Part shown: positions 53,111-61,958 of the stretch, piece by piece
How the letters are laid out: each line of letters starts with the position of its first letter
Position numbering within the stretch: position 1 is the first letter of the stretch
DNA from: Phaeodactylibacter luteus
GTDB lineage: Bacteria; Bacteroidota; Bacteroidia; Chitinophagales; Saprospiraceae
Assembly (NCBI RefSeq): GCF_007993045.1
Contig: NZ_VOOR01000007.1
Coordinates: forward strand, 1-64,000
Direction of reading: 5' to 3'
Length of the DNA: 64,000 nucleotides
Translations under genes and position numbers: made by a program
Notes under the pieces: generated by a model
Database searches by the model: none
Told to the model about the DNA's origin: nothing
Seen by the model: only the letters and a program-made list of their open reading frames with translations

Positions 53111-55453
53111 CTACTTTCCAAGAGGCGCTAGGCCCGGCTTTTCCGAAGACAGCGAGTACGGGCGGGCCCCTGGCGAGGCAGCCCATCCTTTAGCTGGTGC
53201 TGCCCCCATCTTCAGCTGCAGCTGCCCCCCGCTCTGTACCACATCATAATCCAGCCAAGCTTGCTCAAAAGGCTGCCCGTTGAGCTCCCCACCCTGAATG
53301 TAAACGTGCTGTGGGCTATTGCCCTCTGCTTTTATCACAAAGGTGTTGCCATTTTCAAGCTGTAGGGTTATCTCGTTGAACAAGGGGCTGCCCATGACAT
53401 ACTGAGGCGTACCTGGGCAGACCGGATAAAAGCCCATGGCACTGAAGACGTACCAAGCGGAGGTCTGGCCATTGTCCTCATCCCCGCAATAGCCATCCGG
53501 GCCAGGGTGGTACAACCGCTCCATTACTTCCCGGGCACGCTGCTGGGCTTTCCAAGGCTGTCCTGCATAATTGTACAGATATATCATGTGCTGAATCGGC
53601 TGATTGCCGTGGGCATAGTTGCCCATATCCGCAATCTGCATTTCACGGATCTCATGTATGGTGAAGCCGTAGTAGCTATTGTCAAACTTCGGAGGCATAG
53701 TGAACACCTCGTCGAGGCGAGCGGCAAAAGCTTCTTCTCCGCCCATCAGGCCCATCAGGCCAGCGATGTCATGAAAAACCGACCACGTGTAGTGCAGGCT
53801 ATTGCCTTCTGTAAAGGCATCACCCCATTTAAGCGGGTTGAACGGGGCTTGGAAGGCGCCATCCTCGAGCCGCCCGCGCATCCATCGGGTTTCTGGGTCG
53901 AAGAGGTTGCGGTAATTTTGGGACTGCTGGTAAAACCGGTCGGCGACTTCGGTTTTCCCCATTTTTTCTGCCATGCGGGCCAAGGTGAAATCCGCATAAG
54001 CGTACTCTAACGTCCGGGCCGCATTTTCGTTGATGCCTACATCGTAAGGCACATAGCCCAGGCGGTTGTAATAATCTACCCCTGCGCGCCCGACCGATTG
54101 TACTGGCCTGCCCGCTTCTACCTCTGCATTTTTCAACATAGCTTCCAAGAGCAGCTCTGCATCAAAGCCTTTAACCCCCTTCAGGTAAGCATCAGCGATA
54201 ATTGGGGCAGAATTCGAGCCTACCATACAATCGCGGTGCCCTGGGCTCGCCCATTCCGGCAGCCAGCCGGATTCAAGATAAGCATTGGCCAGCCCTTCCA
54301 TGATCTTCCCGTTCAGCTCCGGGTACATGAGGTTGAAAAAAGGGAAAACAGCCCGGAACGTATCCCAGAAACCGTTGTCCGTAAATAAATAGCCCGGGCG
54401 CACTTCTCCGTTGTATGGGCTGTAATGCACGATTTGGCCATCGGCGCCCTCTTCGTAGAAAGCACGTGGGAAAAGCAACAGGCGGTACAAACAGGAGTAA
54501 AAGGTGCGGATGTCTTTTTCCTGCCCCCCTTTAACTTGTATGCGAGACAGCTCTTTATTCCAGCGGGCTTTGCCCTGTGCCCTGACTTCCTCAAAACTGA
54601 GGTTGCCTATTTCACGGTCCAAGTTGAGCTGTGCCTGCTCGGGGCTGATGAAGGAGGAGGCGACCCTGACTTCGACCTGCTCGCCACGGCTGGCCGGGAA
54701 GCCCACGGCTGCCCCTACGTGGCCTGCCTCGCTGTAAAGGCTGCCGGGCTGTAGCGCCCAACCGTCCTCCCAAGTGTGTGCCACGGTAAAATCCCGGTCA
54801 AACTCCGCCACAAAATAGTTGTGGAAGTTGTCCGGCACCCCACCGCTGTTGTTCCGGCAATAGCCGATAATTTTACGCTCCTCTGGCAGGATGCGCACCA
54901 TAGAGCCTTTGAAAAAGGCATCGAGGAGGACCCAAGCGGTATCCGTTTCTGGAAAGGTAAAACGGAAATGAGCAGCACGGGAAGTGGGCGCAACCTCGGC
55001 AGTCACATCATAATCAGCCAAATAGACACTATAGTAATGCGGCTGAACCGTCTCCGCTTTGTGAGAAAACCACGACGCCCGCTCCTCTTCTTCTATCTTC
55101 AGCTCCCCGGTAAGCGGCATAAGTGAAAAAGCAGCGTAGTCATTGATCCAAGGGCTCGGCTGATGTGTCTGCTTGATGCCACGGATTTTATAAGCGTCAT
55201 ACTGGTACGTCCAGCCATCGCCCATTTTGTTGGTCATGGGGGTCCAGAAATTCATCCCCCAAGGCATGGCTATGGCGGGGTAGGTATTGCCATTGGACAG
55301 GCTGAACTCAGAATCTGTGCCCATCAAAGGGTTCACCCATTGGGTGTAATCTTCTATCCCTTTCCCAGAAATAGCGCCCGGGCCAGATGAAGGCTGGCAA
55401 CTGGCCATAAAGGCCAAGAAGGGGATGGCTAAAAAAACAGCGCGTCGTCGCAT
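53111..55453 (-). CDS. GH92 alpha-mannosidase (lipoprotein)
   Basis: 780 residues. Lipoprotein signal ends FMASC (Cys19). GH92 enzymes are Ca2+-dependent inverting exo-alpha-mannosidases. The N-terminal beta domain has YTQWVNPLMGTDSEFSLSNG. The catalytic (alpha/alpha)6 domain has FTEGNSLHY (Glu549, general-acid position) and GDEDNGQTSAWYVFSAMGF (Asp base region). Starts 1 bp after the upstream GH92 stop. Linkage specificity unknown. Confidence 0.92.
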   Translation of the reverse strand: MRRRAVFLAIPFLAFMASCQPSSGPGAISGKGIEDYTQWVNPLMGTDSEFSLSNGNTYPAIAMPWGMNFWTPMTNKMGDGWTYQYDAYKIRGIKQTHQPSPWINDYAAFSLMPLTGELKIEEEERASWFSHKAETVQPHYYSVYLADYDVTAEVAPTSRAAHFRFTFPETDTAWVLLDAFFKGSMVRILPEERKIIGYCRNNSGGVPDNFHNYFVAEFDRDFTVAHTWEDGWALQPGSLYSEAGHVGAAVGFPASRGEQVEVRVASSFISPEQAQLNLDREIGNLSFEEVRAQGKARWNKELSRIQVKGGQEKDIRTFYSCLYRLLLFPRAFYEEGADGQIVHYSPYNGEVRPGYLFTDNGFWDTFRAVFPFFNLMYPELNGKIMEGLANAYLESGWLPEWASPGHRDCMVGSNSAPIIADAYLKGVKGFDAELLLEAMLKNAEVEAGRPVQSVGRAGVDYYNRLGYVPYDVGINENAARTLEYAYADFTLARMAEKMGKTEVADRFYQQSQNYRNLFDPETRWMRGRLEDGAFQAPFNPLKWGDAFTEGNSLHYTWSVFHDIAGLMGLMGGEEAFAARLDEVFTMPPKFDNSYYGFTIHEIREMQIADMGNYAHGNQPIQHMIYLYNYAGQPWKAQQRAREVMERLYHPGPDGYCGDEDNGQTSAWYVFSAMGFYPVCPGTPQYVMGSPLFNEITLQLENGNTFVIKAEGNSPQHVYIQGGELNGQPFEQAWLDYDVVQSGGQLQLKMGAAPAKGWAASPGARPYSLSSEKPGLAPLGK

Positions 55454-55454
55454 A

Positions 55455-58400
55455 TTATTTGATCATTATTTCGTCAAGGAAAAGCCACAGCTCGCCATCG
55501 GCAGCACCGTGCCAGGCTGGCGTAGGCCCATAGTTGCTGGCCTTCATGGTAAAGTATCGGTAACTGCCTTTTTCAATGGGCACCCGATAGCGGTGCACGG
55601 CTTTTTCGCCAGCTTCCTGAGCAGGGAGCTGGAGCTCACCTACTTTGCTGAGCTGCCCGGGGCTGCTGCCTGCCCAAACTTCAATGCTGCTGGGCGGGAA
55701 AATCCAAGAGCCGGTTTCCGTAAGGGCGCCCACCCAGACCTCTCTGGCCTGGCGGGGCTCGCCCAAATCTAGCTGCACTTCAATATCGTCTTTGATGCCT
55801 GTCCATTTATTGTCGCTATAGCTCTCAGAGCCGATCTGCTGGTCAAAAAGCTGCAGCCCGCCCTCTTCTCCGTAAGGGAAGCCTTGCTGCTCCACAGTGA
55901 AACGGGGGTAGCCTTCCGGCAAATCTGCCAAGATGCTCTTAAAAAATGGCTTGGCGTAAATGCCACTGGGGTTGAGCCTCGGGCTGTAAGCAATGGCTTG
56001 CAGTACCGCATCCTCTGTTATCCGGATAGGGCCTTGGTAGAGCTCGCTGGCCTCAGAAGGGGCACTGCCATCAAGGGTGTAATAAATGCGGGCACCTGCC
56101 TGGGCGCAGTCTAATTCGACTTCCCGCGATGCTTGAAAGAAAGCACCGCCCCTGGCCTCGAAAGGGGCTGGCGTGCCAAGCGGCGCTACCTCTGCTGCGG
56201 CTGTATCCGCAAAATCCCCCGGGAAGGTATGCGCTGGGGCGCTGCCCCACTCCCGGTTAGGGCGGGGGCCCATTTCGAATTTGAGCTCCCCCCCGCTCAT
56301 GATGGCTTCGTAGGGCAGGTAGTTTTTTTCATAGGGCTTCCCGTTCAGCCATACCCGCTGTACGTAAATGTGCTCCGGCGCCCCCTGGGCCACCACGGTA
56401 AAGTCTTTACCGGATTCCAAATGCAGGACGGCTTTGGGGTGCAAAGGGCTGCCCAGCTGGAACACGCCATCGCCGGGGGCCACCTGGTACAGCCCGAGGG
56501 CGCTGAGCAGGTACCAGGCCGACATTTGCCCAAGGTCTTCATTATTGATGGAGCCTTCATCCGGGGTGTCTTTGTACATCGTCCGCAATACTTCGGCTAC
56601 ATACTGCTGAGTGAGCCAAGGCATACCGACGTAATTGAACAGGTAGGCCATGTGATGTCCCGGTTCGTCCCCATGCCCATACTTGCCGATAAACCCAGAG
56701 ATGTCAACGTGCTGCTCGCCTTCCAAAGGGGCATCATTTTCAAAGACCCCTTTAAGCCATTTGGCGTAAGCCGCCCGCCCGCCGTGCAGCTGCATAGCGC
56801 CTTTCATATCGTGGGGGGTATAAGCGCTGTAGGCCCAGATGTTGCCAGAAATAAAATGCCCCTTTAGCGGGCTCCAGCGGGAAGTATCGAGGCGCACCAT
56901 CTCCCCCGTGCGCCGGCGTGGCATCAGGTAGCCCGTCTGTGGGTCAAATAAATTGCGATAGGCAATAGCCCGCTGATCAAACAGTAGTTGGTCTTTCGTT
57001 TTGCCCATTTGCTCAGCTACCCGGGCTATCGCCCAATCGCAATAGTTCTGTTCGGTTGTTTTGGAGACAGAGACGCCTGTCTCGGCGGTCACATATCCGT
57101 ACTTGAGGTAGTCGTCCATCCCGTTCAGATCACTGACCTGGCTGTGCTTCGTCCGGTCAAAAGCAGCGTAACGAATGGCCTCATAGGCTGCATCCCGGCC
57201 GATGCCCGGCACCTGCTTGAGCACCGCATCTGCTATAGGGGATACGGCGCTGTAGCCGATCATGCAACGGTTGTCATAGCCCAGGCACTCCCAGCTCGGC
57301 AGCCCTACTCCTGCATCAACTACCCGTGAGGACAGGCTATTGACAAAGGCTGCGGTCTTTTCCTGTTCTACTATCGTAAAGAAAGGGTGCAGAGCCCGGT
57401 AGGTATCCCAGGTCGAAAAATTGCTGTACTGTGGGATATCAGACTGCCGCACTTCGCCCTCCACATAGTACTGCCCGTCGGCATCAGAAATCAGATTGGG
57501 CGAGATGAAGGCGTGGTACATGCCGGTGTAATAAACCCGGAGCTGCTCTTGGCTTGCGCCAAAAAGGGTGACCTTGCCCAAGACTTCCCGCCACTGCGCT
57601 TCTGCTTTGGCGCGGGCCTCGTCAAATCCAGGTGTGCCCTCTGCCTCCAGATTGGCCTGCGCACCTTCCATGGAGACCGATGAAAGCGCCAAGGCGACCT
57701 CTACCGCCCCTCCATTCTCCAGCCCAAAATCCAACTGTGCAACCAGCCCTTTGCCACGCCCAGAACGCCCCGCTACGGCACGCCCTTCCCGGGTTAGCGT
57801 CATGGACTTCACCGGTTTGGAAAAGCGGGCATAAAAGTGCTGCCGCCGCTGCCCTGCCGACCACCCTTCCACAGCTTTGTACCCCCTAAACTCCCGGTCG
57901 CTCACCCATTCCAGATAGGTGTCCTGAATGTGCTCATTGATATGGTGGTTGGGGTCAATGATAAGGTAAGCAGGCTTGCCAGGCTCAAAGGTATAGCGGT
58001 GGTAGCCTGTGCGCTGGCCTGCTGTGAGCTCCGCCAATACCCCTTCGTCTCTCAGCTCAACGGCATAATAGCCGGCAGCGGCAGTCTCGTCGTCATGAGA
58101 AAACCGGGCTCGGTATCCCGTACCGGGTTCAGCTTCTGTGCCGGGCCCGGCATGGGGCTCACGGGCAGGCATCAAAAGGATATCGCCTAAGCCAGACAGC
58201 CCTGGGCCACTGATGTGGGTGTGCGCAAAGCCCTTGATGATGGTATCCGAATAATGATAGCCAGAACACCAGTCCCAGTTTTTATAGTCGTTTGACGGGC
58301 TGAGCTGCACCATGCCAAATGGGACGGTCGCGCCCGGGAAAGTATGCCCGTGGCCGCCAGTGCCGATCATGGGGTCGACATAAGCAAGGGGGTCGCCCAC

Positions 58401-58472
58401 CTGCTCAGGGGCAGTGCAACCTGTAGCCCAAAAGGCCAGCGCTAAGAATATGCAGTGAGGGATATGCTTCAT
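55455..58472 (-). CDS. GH92-family protein with chitobiase-like and discoidin-like C-terminal modules
   Basis: 1005 residues, lipoprotein signal ending ATGC (Cys19). GH92 N-domain (VDPMIGTGGHGHTFPGATVPFG) and catalytic domain (INNEDLGQMSAWYLLSALGLY). At the position of the catalytic-acid motif EGNxW this protein has ISGNIWAY, with Ser542 instead of Glu. After about residue 760 come a chitobiase-C-like YYTLDGSAPSEAS module and a discoidin-like module ending TPAWHGAADGELWLFLDEIM. The start overlaps the GH2 stop (ATGA). It may have a different linkage specificity or be a binding-only protein. Confidence 0.88.
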   Translation of the reverse strand: MKHIPHCIFLALAFWATGCTAPEQVGDPLAYVDPMIGTGGHGHTFPGATVPFGMVQLSPSNDYKNWDWCSGYHYSDTIIKGFAHTHISGPGLSGLGDILLMPAREPHAGPGTEAEPGTGYRARFSHDDETAAAGYYAVELRDEGVLAELTAGQRTGYHRYTFEPGKPAYLIIDPNHHINEHIQDTYLEWVSDREFRGYKAVEGWSAGQRRQHFYARFSKPVKSMTLTREGRAVAGRSGRGKGLVAQLDFGLENGGAVEVALALSSVSMEGAQANLEAEGTPGFDEARAKAEAQWREVLGKVTLFGASQEQLRVYYTGMYHAFISPNLISDADGQYYVEGEVRQSDIPQYSNFSTWDTYRALHPFFTIVEQEKTAAFVNSLSSRVVDAGVGLPSWECLGYDNRCMIGYSAVSPIADAVLKQVPGIGRDAAYEAIRYAAFDRTKHSQVSDLNGMDDYLKYGYVTAETGVSVSKTTEQNYCDWAIARVAEQMGKTKDQLLFDQRAIAYRNLFDPQTGYLMPRRRTGEMVRLDTSRWSPLKGHFISGNIWAYSAYTPHDMKGAMQLHGGRAAYAKWLKGVFENDAPLEGEQHVDISGFIGKYGHGDEPGHHMAYLFNYVGMPWLTQQYVAEVLRTMYKDTPDEGSINNEDLGQMSAWYLLSALGLYQVAPGDGVFQLGSPLHPKAVLHLESGKDFTVVAQGAPEHIYVQRVWLNGKPYEKNYLPYEAIMSGGELKFEMGPRPNREWGSAPAHTFPGDFADTAAAEVAPLGTPAPFEARGGAFFQASREVELDCAQAGARIYYTLDGSAPSEASELYQGPIRITEDAVLQAIAYSPRLNPSGIYAKPFFKSILADLPEGYPRFTVEQQGFPYGEEGGLQLFDQQIGSESYSDNKWTGIKDDIEVQLDLGEPRQAREVWVGALTETGSWIFPPSSIEVWAGSSPGQLSKVGELQLPAQEAGEKAVHRYRVPIEKGSYRYFTMKASNYGPTPAWHGAADGELWLFLDEIMIK

Positions 58473-61018
58473 GCTGATTCATTTTTTTGGCAGGCTTCAA
58501 AAACAGAAAGCCATGTCAACTGCCCGGGCGTCTCACCTGCGCGCAACGCCCAGCGGATGGTTTTTTCCTCTCCAGGGAAAAGGTCGAAAAAGTTATCAGA
58601 GGCATTAGCCTCCACCCCTTCCAGCTGCACATAGAGGTTTTTGACCAGATTGCTGCTGCTGAGGGTAGCGGTCAAATGCCCCTCCCCCTGCTCTAGGCGC
58701 CACAGCACCTCAGGCGGGCGGAGCTGCAATTCTTTGGGCTTATCCAGCCAAATGATGCGGTCGTAAACTACAGTGCCCTCCCTGAGGACTTCCAGGCGGA
58801 CAAAGCGCTGCCCTTTTTCAAGCCCCTCGCTTTCCTGCTGCAGCTCAGGCACTTCCCAAACGGTATTCGCCTCGGGCCCTACTCGCAGACGGTGCTCAGC
58901 CATCCAGTGCCGCTTGCCAGCAATGCTATAGAGCCCCAGCCTTGCTGTCACCTGCTGATCGCCGGCCTCGTCTTTGATGAACACCGCCTTCCATACAGCC
59001 CTCCGGACATCCAAAACCCCGATAACCGGCTGATAGGCCTGCCGGACGTGATAGTGCAGGGCTTTCCACCGGCCGTAGTAATCTATGCCAGACCAAGAAG
59101 CTACCGGCCAGCAGTCATTGAGCTGCCAATAGAGGGTGCCCATACAGAAAGGCTTTGCTGCACGGTGGGCTTCAATGGCCATCCGGATGCCTTCTGCCTG
59201 CAACACTTGACTGAGGTAAAGGAAGGCCTCAAAGCTCTGTGGCGGAGCGTATGCTTCCATCAGGTATTTACGGATGATGCCGTTGCCGCGCGGGTGCTTT
59301 TGGTGCAACTGCATGACAGGGCTTTCCAGGCCCCAGTCTTCTGGCGAGGTGTACCGCTTTACAGATTCCAGCAAAGGGAAAGACTGAAACCCATACTCGC
59401 TCATAAACCTTGGGACAGCGTCCTGATAGGTTTCAAAGGGGGCCTCCTCATGCCAGACCCCCCAATAATGGACGTCCCCATCTGCATAGCGGGAAATTTC
59501 CGAATAATCGATCATGGGCGAAGAAGGCAGGTAATCTATCCCCGGGGCATGGCCAGCCACCAATTCAGGCAGCAGCCCGTGGAAAAGCCGGTCATAATCT
59601 GCTTTGAGCTGCTCGCATTGTACCGGGGAATAGCCGTACGTTTCCTGCCAGCCCCAATGCTCCCAGCCAACGCCGATTTCGTTATTACCGCACCACAAAA
59701 CCACGGAAGGGTGCGCTTTCAGCCGTTTGATGTTATACACCGCCTCCTTGGCCACGTTGTCCAAAAAAGCCTCATCGCCGGGGTACATCGTACAGGCAAA
59801 CATAAAATCCTGCCACACCATAATGCCACGCTCGTCCGCCAAATCATAAAACAAGCCTTCTTCATAAATGCCGCCCCCCCATATCCGGACCATATTGAAG
59901 TGGGCCGCCTCCATATCGTCGAAGCACTGCCGGTAGCGCTCAGGGCCGGCCTGATCCAAGAAGCTGTCTTGGGGGATATAATTGGCCCCAAGGGCAAAAA
60001 CAGGCTGCCCATTGATTTCAAAATAAAAAGACCGCCCGTGCTCATCCGGCTTCCTGATGAGCCGGGCTGTGCGCATGCCAAAACGAGAACGAGCAGCCGC
60101 AAATGTTGCGCCTGTGCTGCCCGCTACGCGCCATTCTACCTCATATAGGCGGGCTTCGCCATACCCTTTGGGCCACCAATAGGCGGCGCCCGGCAGCTCG
60201 AGCTCGAAAGAAAAGTGCTGCGTGCCTTTTTCGCAAGAGATAGGGAAATCGAATGCCCACTGCCCTTGCCCAATGTCCAGCCTGACGAGGTACTCACCTG
60301 GCTCGGCCACCTCCAGCTCGAGGCTCGCCAATACCCGCCCCCCTTGGGGCAATAGCTCCAAGGTAGACAAATCCTGATGCTGTATGCGCACACAGCTGTA
60401 CCCCAACAATTGGACGCCGCGCCAGATCCCGCTAGTCACAAAACGGGGGCCCCAGTCCCAGCCATAGTGGTAGGGCGCCTTCCGGCTAAATACGCTCAGC
60501 TTTTCCTCGGAATGGTCATTGCCGGCCGGGTAAACCAAGCCTGCGGCAGCGGCCCGGCCCCTCACCTCCTTCAGCGGAGAGCGGAACACAATCCGGAGCT
60601 CATTGCTGCCGGGCTGAAGCCAGCCGCTCACGTCTACCTGATGCCGGAGGAACATATTCTGTGAATCGAGCAGGTGCCTGCCATTAAGCCAAACCGAAGC
60701 GTAAGTATCCAAGCCATGGAAATCGAGCAGTTGACACTGATGCGCCAGCAAATCTGGCCCAGCCGTAAAGCCTAGCTTATATTCCCAGTCCCGCTCTGCT
60801 ACCCACTGCACTTTGTTTTCATGCTCCCGATAAAAAGGGTCCGGTATAGCCTTAGCCCGGAACAAGTCCGAGTAATTGTTCCCGGGCACAACCGCCGGCA
60901 GCCATTCGCTGCCTCCCAGCTCTCGGAACACCCAACCCTCAGACAGCCAATAGGATGCCCCGCTCTCCATTGCAGTGCCCGGCCGCGGCACCGCCATATT
61001 TTTTTGTTGATTCGACAT
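58469..61018 (-). CDS. GH2 beta-mannosidase
   Basis: 849 residues from the ATG at 61018 (MSNQQKN); no signal peptide, cytosolic. Retaining exo-beta-mannosidase releasing terminal beta-mannose. The jelly-roll N-domain has WVAERDWEYKLGF and LLDFHGLDTYASVWLNG. The TIM-barrel acid/base is Glu447 in WCGNNE and the nucleophile Glu541 in MSEYGFQSFP; the 94-residue separation suits the mannosidase subgroup. First gene of the operon. Probably processes manno-oligosaccharides such as Man-GlcNAc cores taken into the cell. Confidence 0.92.
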   Translation of the reverse strand: MSNQQKNMAVPRPGTAMESGASYWLSEGWVFRELGGSEWLPAVVPGNNYSDLFRAKAIPDPFYREHENKVQWVAERDWEYKLGFTAGPDLLAHQCQLLDFHGLDTYASVWLNGRHLLDSQNMFLRHQVDVSGWLQPGSNELRIVFRSPLKEVRGRAAAAGLVYPAGNDHSEEKLSVFSRKAPYHYGWDWGPRFVTSGIWRGVQLLGYSCVRIQHQDLSTLELLPQGGRVLASLELEVAEPGEYLVRLDIGQGQWAFDFPISCEKGTQHFSFELELPGAAYWWPKGYGEARLYEVEWRVAGSTGATFAAARSRFGMRTARLIRKPDEHGRSFYFEINGQPVFALGANYIPQDSFLDQAGPERYRQCFDDMEAAHFNMVRIWGGGIYEEGLFYDLADERGIMVWQDFMFACTMYPGDEAFLDNVAKEAVYNIKRLKAHPSVVLWCGNNEIGVGWEHWGWQETYGYSPVQCEQLKADYDRLFHGLLPELVAGHAPGIDYLPSSPMIDYSEISRYADGDVHYWGVWHEEAPFETYQDAVPRFMSEYGFQSFPLLESVKRYTSPEDWGLESPVMQLHQKHPRGNGIIRKYLMEAYAPPQSFEAFLYLSQVLQAEGIRMAIEAHRAAKPFCMGTLYWQLNDCWPVASWSGIDYYGRWKALHYHVRQAYQPVIGVLDVRRAVWKAVFIKDEAGDQQVTARLGLYSIAGKRHWMAEHRLRVGPEANTVWEVPELQQESEGLEKGQRFVRLEVLREGTVVYDRIIWLDKPKELQLRPPEVLWRLEQGEGHLTATLSSSNLVKNLYVQLEGVEANASDNFFDLFPGEEKTIRWALRAGETPGQLTWLSVFEACQKNESA

Positions 61019-61208
61019 AAAGGTATTTTTCAGGGCACAGCGTTCCAACACCATCGCCCATTCCTTGAGTTTGCGCTTTTATGGAAGAAAAATAATAAAA
61101 TACACGGACAAACCGGAACAAATACGCACTTTCAACCAAAAAAAACTGCAAAAACAAAGATTTTTTAAGATATTCCTTAAATTAGAGCCCACCTGGACCT
61201 AATCAATT
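61019..61208. promoter_or_regulatory. Divergent control region of the mannosidase operon and DeoR gene
   Basis: About 190 bp, AT-rich. An inverted repeat TTTAAG-N6-CTTAAA lies at 61163-61180, and direct-repeat-like GGACAAA / GGAACAAA around 61107-61121. Either could be a DeoR operator. No exact TAnnTTTG box was found on either strand, so promoter positions remain open. Confidence 0.4.
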
Positions 61209-61958
61209 ATGCTGAAAGAAGAACGGCAGAGCATGATCCTGGAGATCATCACCCTGCGCAACAAAGTACGGTCGATAGAGCTAAGCGAAGAGCTCGAGGT
61301 CTCCGAGGACACCATCCGCAGAGACCTCAGGGAGCTTGCCGACGGGGGCTTCATCAAAAAAGTGCACGGGGGGGCCCTGGCCAACCCTAAGACACCGGAG
61401 GCGATACATCAGCAAGGCAGGCAGCCCGGGCAGGAAGCACAACGCATCGCAGAGAAAGCCCTCGGCCTCATTCAGGAAGGCCAGGTCCTGATCTTAGACG
61501 GAGGAGCGCCCGGCATAGCCCTTGCCGGGGTTTTGCCAGACACCTTGTCCCTAACCGTTTTCACCAATTCTATGGACATTGGCCTACTGCTCGCCCAGCT
61601 CCCCTTTATTGAAGCCTATCTGCTCGGCGGCCAGATCACAGGGCGGCAAGGGCTCGTCGCAGGGATTGAGGCCACTCAAGCCCTACAGGACATACATGCC
61701 GACATCTGCTTCCTTTCGGCAGACAGCTTGCACCTTGACTTTGGGGTAACCTCCGAAAACCGCACCATCTCTATGGCCAAACAGGCTATGGCCAAGGCCG
61801 CACGGGAAGCCGTTGTCCTTTGCAAAGGCGACCATATCGGACAGGTAAAGCCTTTCCGGTGCCTGCCCACTAGGGACATCCCAACCCTGATCACTGAATA
61901 CGCTGCTGATACTGCAGCCCTAGCCCCTTTCAGACGGGCAGGGCTCACCATTTTATAA
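61209..61958 (+). CDS. DeoR-family transcriptional regulator
   Basis: 249 residues. The N-terminal winged HTH (about 3-57) has ERQSMILEIITLRNKV and VSEDTIRRDLRELADGG, the family signature. The C-terminal DeoRC sugar-phosphate-sensing domain has LILDGGAPGIALAGVLPD and LLGGQITGRQGLVAGIEA. Divergent from the mannosidase operon, and its stop overlaps the ATG of the third GH92 (TAATG). Probably represses both until a mannose-derived phosphate appears (inference). Confidence 0.92.
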   Translation: MLKEERQSMILEIITLRNKVRSIELSEELEVSEDTIRRDLRELADGGFIKKVHGGALANPKTPEAIHQQGRQPGQEAQRIAEKALGLIQEGQVLILDGGAPGIALAGVLPDTLSLTVFTNSMDIGLLLAQLPFIEAYLLGGQITGRQGLVAGIEATQALQDIHADICFLSADSLHLDFGVTSENRTISMAKQAMAKAAREAVVLCKGDHIGQVKPFRCLPTRDIPTLITEYAADTAALAPFRRAGLTIL

